The notes under the pieces are model-generated. The model was not told the DNA's origin. It made no database searches and saw nothing but the letters and a program-made list of their open reading frames with translations. The translations under genes and the position numbers were made by a program. Positions 61,177-64,000 of a DNA stretch of 64,000 nt are shown piece by piece (the stretch's first letter is position 1; each line of letters opens with the position of its first letter). This DNA is from JBNNGK01 sp050268245 (GTDB taxonomy: Bacteria > Pseudomonadota > Gammaproteobacteria > Enterobacterales > Enterobacteriaceae), in NCBI RefSeq assembly GCF_050268245.1, contig NZ_JBNNGK010000016.1, forward strand, positions 29,765-93,764. The letters are read 5' to 3'.

Positions 61177-62880
61177 TTACTCTACAGGCGGTGGTAGCCA
61201 GGCCTGGCAGAAATCAAACCATCCGTGTGCGGTGAGCGTGACACCTTGAATATGCGGTGGTGCGCTCACCTGATATTGGTAATTAAACAATGGCGTAATG
61301 ATTGCCGCTGCCATTAATTGCTGATAATAGCTTTTTAGCTCACTGAAGCGCTGTGGTTCATCTTTAATTTGTTGAATACGCAATAAGTTTTGTTCTTGTT
61401 GCTGGCTGTATGCTGCCGGCAATATTCCGCGCCATAGTGCATCCTGTCGTAGCCAACTTTCCAGTGTAGCCTCTGGTGCCTCACCGATGAGATTATCCGC
61501 CAATAGCAAATCGGCTTGGCTAATCTGCTCAGTACTGAGCCATCGCTTACCGGAAAAGTAGTGAATTTCTAGCTCACAACCGTGGTTGGCTAATAGTGCT
61601 TTTAACGCATGGGTCACCGTAACCAGCTCTATTGGTGGATGGTACAGCAGCGTTAATTTAGAGGGTAACGATAGCTCTTCCATAACTTCATGCTGCGGAA
61701 TAGCCCAACCGGGCAGCATTTCCTCGCTTGGAGTAATCACGCCATTGGGAATCGGTAAATTAGCCAGTAATCCGGACTGCTGTATCAGCATTAATAACCT
61801 TTTCCCTTGGCGCTCAGATACTATGCCGCGCTGTAGATTGAGCGCGAGATAACACCATCCTGGGCTGGTGCTGCGCTGAACCGGCTGTGCCAACGGTAGT
61901 TCTTCCTGTTGACCAAGGGTAATCTGTACCGGGTGTTGGCAACGAGTAACACCGTAATCGGCATCCGGCTCTGGTGTTATCCAGTACTCGATGCTTTCCA
62001 GATAGGGATGTTGCAGGTGGTAAAATGAATGCTGCTCTAAACGTACCAAGTGTGCTTCATTCAGCATTAATTTGAATGGCCCTGCACCGAGCGTAACACT
62101 TTCCGGATGCGTTATCAGGCAAGGTAAATCAGCCAGCCGATGCGCTAGCCAATAATCTGGCGTATGCAGATCGAACTGGATGCATAAGGCATGCGGCAGG
62201 CTTATTTTCGTTACGCTTGTCAGGCTAGGTTGGCTGCGGGGATGCAGCTTCAGATTTTCTAGCGTTTGTAACACTTGCTGCCCGCTGAGCTGTTCGCCAT
62301 TATGCCAACGCAATTGGCTGCGTAAGAAAAATTGCCAACGTAAACCGTCAGCACTGATCTGCCAATGGTGCGCTAAATCTGGCTGAGGATGTGGGTTGCC
62401 GGTATGAAAACGAGTCAATCCCGCATGCAAGGTCGAGACTAAGTGTTGTTCGGCGCGTCCGGTGAGCGTCAACGGCTCCAGTGACTCGAGTGGGCGATAA
62501 TAGGGAATGCGCAGCGTAGGACTATCTGCCAGCCACTGCCCGCCGAGGTGAGGACTCAATAGTTCTTGCAGGTGCTGTGGATTCACTCGTGCCAGCTCAA
62601 GAGCCGCGCGGTGATCGCCTCGTTGCAAAAGCCGCTGAAGCAGCATAGCGCGCAATTCGTCGGGGGTTTTAAGGCACTGTAATTGCGCGCGTTTACCGCG
62701 TCCTGCCTGCGAGTGCCAGCTCAACCAGCCTTGATCTTGTAACTGTTGGACTAAGGTTCGTGCATGTCGCTCACTGCAATAAAATAGCGCAGCCAGTTGT
62801 GCCATGGTAATCGCCACTGGCTCGCTGCCGAGTTGTTGATACAGGCGTTGGTATTGACTGAGGCGGTGAATCAGTCGCAT
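61177..62880 (-). CDS. ybaE: YbaE, SgrR-family protein (winged helix plus solute-binding domain)
   Basis: The 567-residue protein has an N-terminal SgrR-type winged-helix domain (about 1-115: MAQLAALFYCSERHARTLVQQLQDQGWLSW). A family-5 (peptide/oligosaccharide) solute-binding domain without a signal peptide follows, so it is cytoplasmic. SgrR uses this architecture as a transcription factor sensing a small molecule. YbaE has no assigned ligand. The place between queC and cof matches E. coli ybaE. It is divergent from cof. Confidence 0.9.
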   Translation of the reverse strand: MRLIHRLSQYQRLYQQLGSEPVAITMAQLAALFYCSERHARTLVQQLQDQGWLSWHSQAGRGKRAQLQCLKTPDELRAMLLQRLLQRGDHRAALELARVNPQHLQELLSPHLGGQWLADSPTLRIPYYRPLESLEPLTLTGRAEQHLVSTLHAGLTRFHTGNPHPQPDLAHHWQISADGLRWQFFLRSQLRWHNGEQLSGQQVLQTLENLKLHPRSQPSLTSVTKISLPHALCIQFDLHTPDYWLAHRLADLPCLITHPESVTLGAGPFKLMLNEAHLVRLEQHSFYHLQHPYLESIEYWITPEPDADYGVTRCQHPVQITLGQQEELPLAQPVQRSTSPGWCYLALNLQRGIVSERQGKRLLMLIQQSGLLANLPIPNGVITPSEEMLPGWAIPQHEVMEELSLPSKLTLLYHPPIELVTVTHALKALLANHGCELEIHYFSGKRWLSTEQISQADLLLADNLIGEAPEATLESWLRQDALWRGILPAAYSQQQEQNLLRIQQIKDEPQRFSELKSYYQQLMAAAIITPLFNYQYQVSAPPHIQGVTLTAHGWFDFCQAWLPPPVE

Positions 62881-63046
62881 GGCATTTCCTTTTGTCTTTT
62901 AAACCGTTGTATTTGCCGTGTTGCGGCGACCTGAAGCCAGTCAATCATAAATCAGGAACAGTTTTTTTAAATTGTTCACTATTACTTCCGCAAATACCAT
63001 CACATACTGCAATCACGGTAATCTTCTCTCATACACAGGGGTTTTT

Positions 63047-63865
63047 ATGTATCGGCTGGCTGCTTTTGACATGGATGGCACATTGCTGACACCTGACCAT
63101 CAGGTTGGGGCGGCGACATTGGCGATGCTGCATCGACTGGTGGAGAGAGGGATGATTGTGACCTTCGCCACCGGCCGCCATTATCTTGATGCCCAGCCAG
63201 TCATGGCGCAACTGGGATTGCAGGGCTATCTGATTACGGGCAACGGTACCCGCGTGTATGACGATCATGGGCAGTTGCTCTACACGGCTGATTTACCAGC
63301 AGAAATCGCCGAAGAACTGTTGCAGCGTGATTGGCATACCACCGCCAGTCTACATGTGTTTCGTAATGAGGGATGGTTAACAGAGTTTGCGGTGCCGGAA
63401 ATGTTACAGGCGCATCACCTGAGCGGTTTCCATTTCCAACTGACTGAACTACGCAGTTTGCCGTCTATTGGCAACAGCAAAGTGTGTTTTGTCGGGGCGC
63501 ATGAGGCATTAGTCGCTTTGCAGTTGCGGTTAAGTGACCATTTTTCTGGGCGAGTCGATTTATGTTTTTCAGCCGAAGATTGCCTCGATGTATTGCCGCT
63601 AGGGTGTAATAAAGGCGTGGCGCTGGATAGGCTTTGTCATCATCTGGGGCTGAGTTTGGCTGATTGCATGGCATTTGGTGATGCAATGAATGATAAAGAA
63701 ATGTTGGCGTCTGTCGGCCACGGTGTGGTGATGGGCAATGCATTACCGCAATTAAAAGCACTATTGCCGCAACTGCCGGTTATTGGCCACTGCGAAAAGC
63801 AGGCGGTAGCGCACTATTTGAACCATTGGCTGTGTTCACCACGCTCTCCTTATACCCCCGTATAG
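63047..63865 (+). CDS. cof: Cof, HAD-family phosphatase
   Basis: Cof is a class IIB HAD phosphatase; in E. coli it hydrolyses HMP-PP (a thiamine intermediate) and sugar phosphates. The 272-residue protein has motif I FDMDGTLL with nucleophile Asp8 and Asp10, motif II FATGRHY, a Lys in NKGVALDRL, and motif IV FGDAMNDKEML. The ATG at 63047 after CAGGGG fits the family; an in-frame start at 62972 does not. Confidence 0.96.
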   Translation: MYRLAAFDMDGTLLTPDHQVGAATLAMLHRLVERGMIVTFATGRHYLDAQPVMAQLGLQGYLITGNGTRVYDDHGQLLYTADLPAEIAEELLQRDWHTTASLHVFRNEGWLTEFAVPEMLQAHHLSGFHFQLTELRSLPSIGNSKVCFVGAHEALVALQLRLSDHFSGRVDLCFSAEDCLDVLPLGCNKGVALDRLCHHLGLSLADCMAFGDAMNDKEMLASVGHGVVMGNALPQLKALLPQLPVIGHCEKQAVAHYLNHWLCSPRSPYTPV

Positions 63866-63885
63866 CAGAGTTCCCTTTGCAGCCA

Positions 63886-63912
63886 GCCGGGTATATTTAC
63901 CCGGCTTTTTTT
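63886..63912 (+). terminator. Terminator after cof
   Basis: The 8-bp stem GCCGGGTA / TACCCGGC with a 4-base loop is followed by seven Ts. Confidence 0.92.
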
Positions 63913-63922
63913 GTGCGCAGAA

Positions 63923-64000
63923 AACCCCCAGCTAGGCTGGGGGTTCAGTAAAGCTTTCAGCTTTGAGCCAGTTATAAAAACCCCTTTTGATTTGTTAAAA
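63923..64000. mobile_element. Possible end of an IS200/IS605-family element (partial)
   Basis: AACCCCCAGC-TAG-GCTGGGGGTT is a perfect 10-bp hairpin. It is followed by a smaller AAAGCT/AGCTTT hairpin and then TATAAAAACCCCTTTTGATTTG up to the window edge. From memory this resembles the subterminal region of IS1541/IS200-type elements, whose ends are hairpins rather than inverted repeats. No transposase is inside the window, so the call rests on likeness of the end only. Confidence 0.5.

Overview
The window is core chromosome of a gammaproteobacterium of the order Enterobacterales. Gene content and order follow the E. coli sbcCD-phoBR ... queA-tgt-secDF ... cyo ... clp-lon ... cof segment. Details that fit Yersiniaceae better than E. 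coli, with a Serratia- or Rahnella-like genome most likely, are a PstS-like gene behind phoR, a CyoA with a His/Met-rich tail, a Prx1-type peroxiredoxin next to acpH, and TATACCC...GGGTA-type intergenic repeats. The species assignment is inference.

Layout. 1-6.8 kb: sbcC (cut by the window edge) and sbcD on the minus strand; then phoB-phoR behind a Pho box, with an orphan phosphate-binding protein gene. 7.0-18.3 kb: a MetE-like methyltransferase gene behind tandem MetJ boxes, brnQ, proY, a small putative lipoprotein, mscM (ybdG), malZ, an AT-rich glycosyltransferase-like gene that looks acquired, and ggt. 18.5-30.6 kb: an OxyR-linked peroxiredoxin, acpH, the queA-tgt-yajC-secD-secF run, yajI, and nrdR-ribD-ribE-nusB-thiL-pgpA. 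30.7-39.3 kb: xseB-ispA-dxs (isoprenoid entry) divergent from thiI, then panE-yajL, yajQ and yajR. 39.5-47.5 kb: cyoABCDE (cytochrome bo3 oxidase), ampG-yajG, bolA. 47.9-59.2 kb: the protein quality-control block tig-clpP-clpX-(clpP2)-clpX2-lon-hupB-ppiD. 59.4-64 kb: ybaV, fadM, queC, ybaE, cof, and at the very edge a sequence that looks like the end of an IS200/IS605-type element.

The most unusual part is the Clp locus. Normally clpP-clpX-lon are simply consecutive. Here there are two full-length clpX genes and, between them on the opposite strand, a second ClpP-family gene. The two clpX copies are identical at 940 of 941 bases through the AAA+ core, but clearly diverged in the first 201 and last ~133 bases. 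That pattern points to recent gene conversion between older paralogues. The second ClpP keeps the catalytic Ser and His, but Asn stands at the position of the catalytic Asp. clpP1 has a sigma-32-type promoter, while the clpP2/clpX2 divergent region has none that can be seen. Together this looks like a two-ClpP, two-ClpX protease system with separate control.

Other points of interest are the regulatory sites that can be read directly (Pho box, MetJ boxes, an OxyR site with correct spacing, ArcA-like repeats, sigma-32 promoters of clpP and lon), an 88-base nested palindrome behind clpX1, and palindromes shared by both flanks of the AT-rich glycosyltransferase-like gene.
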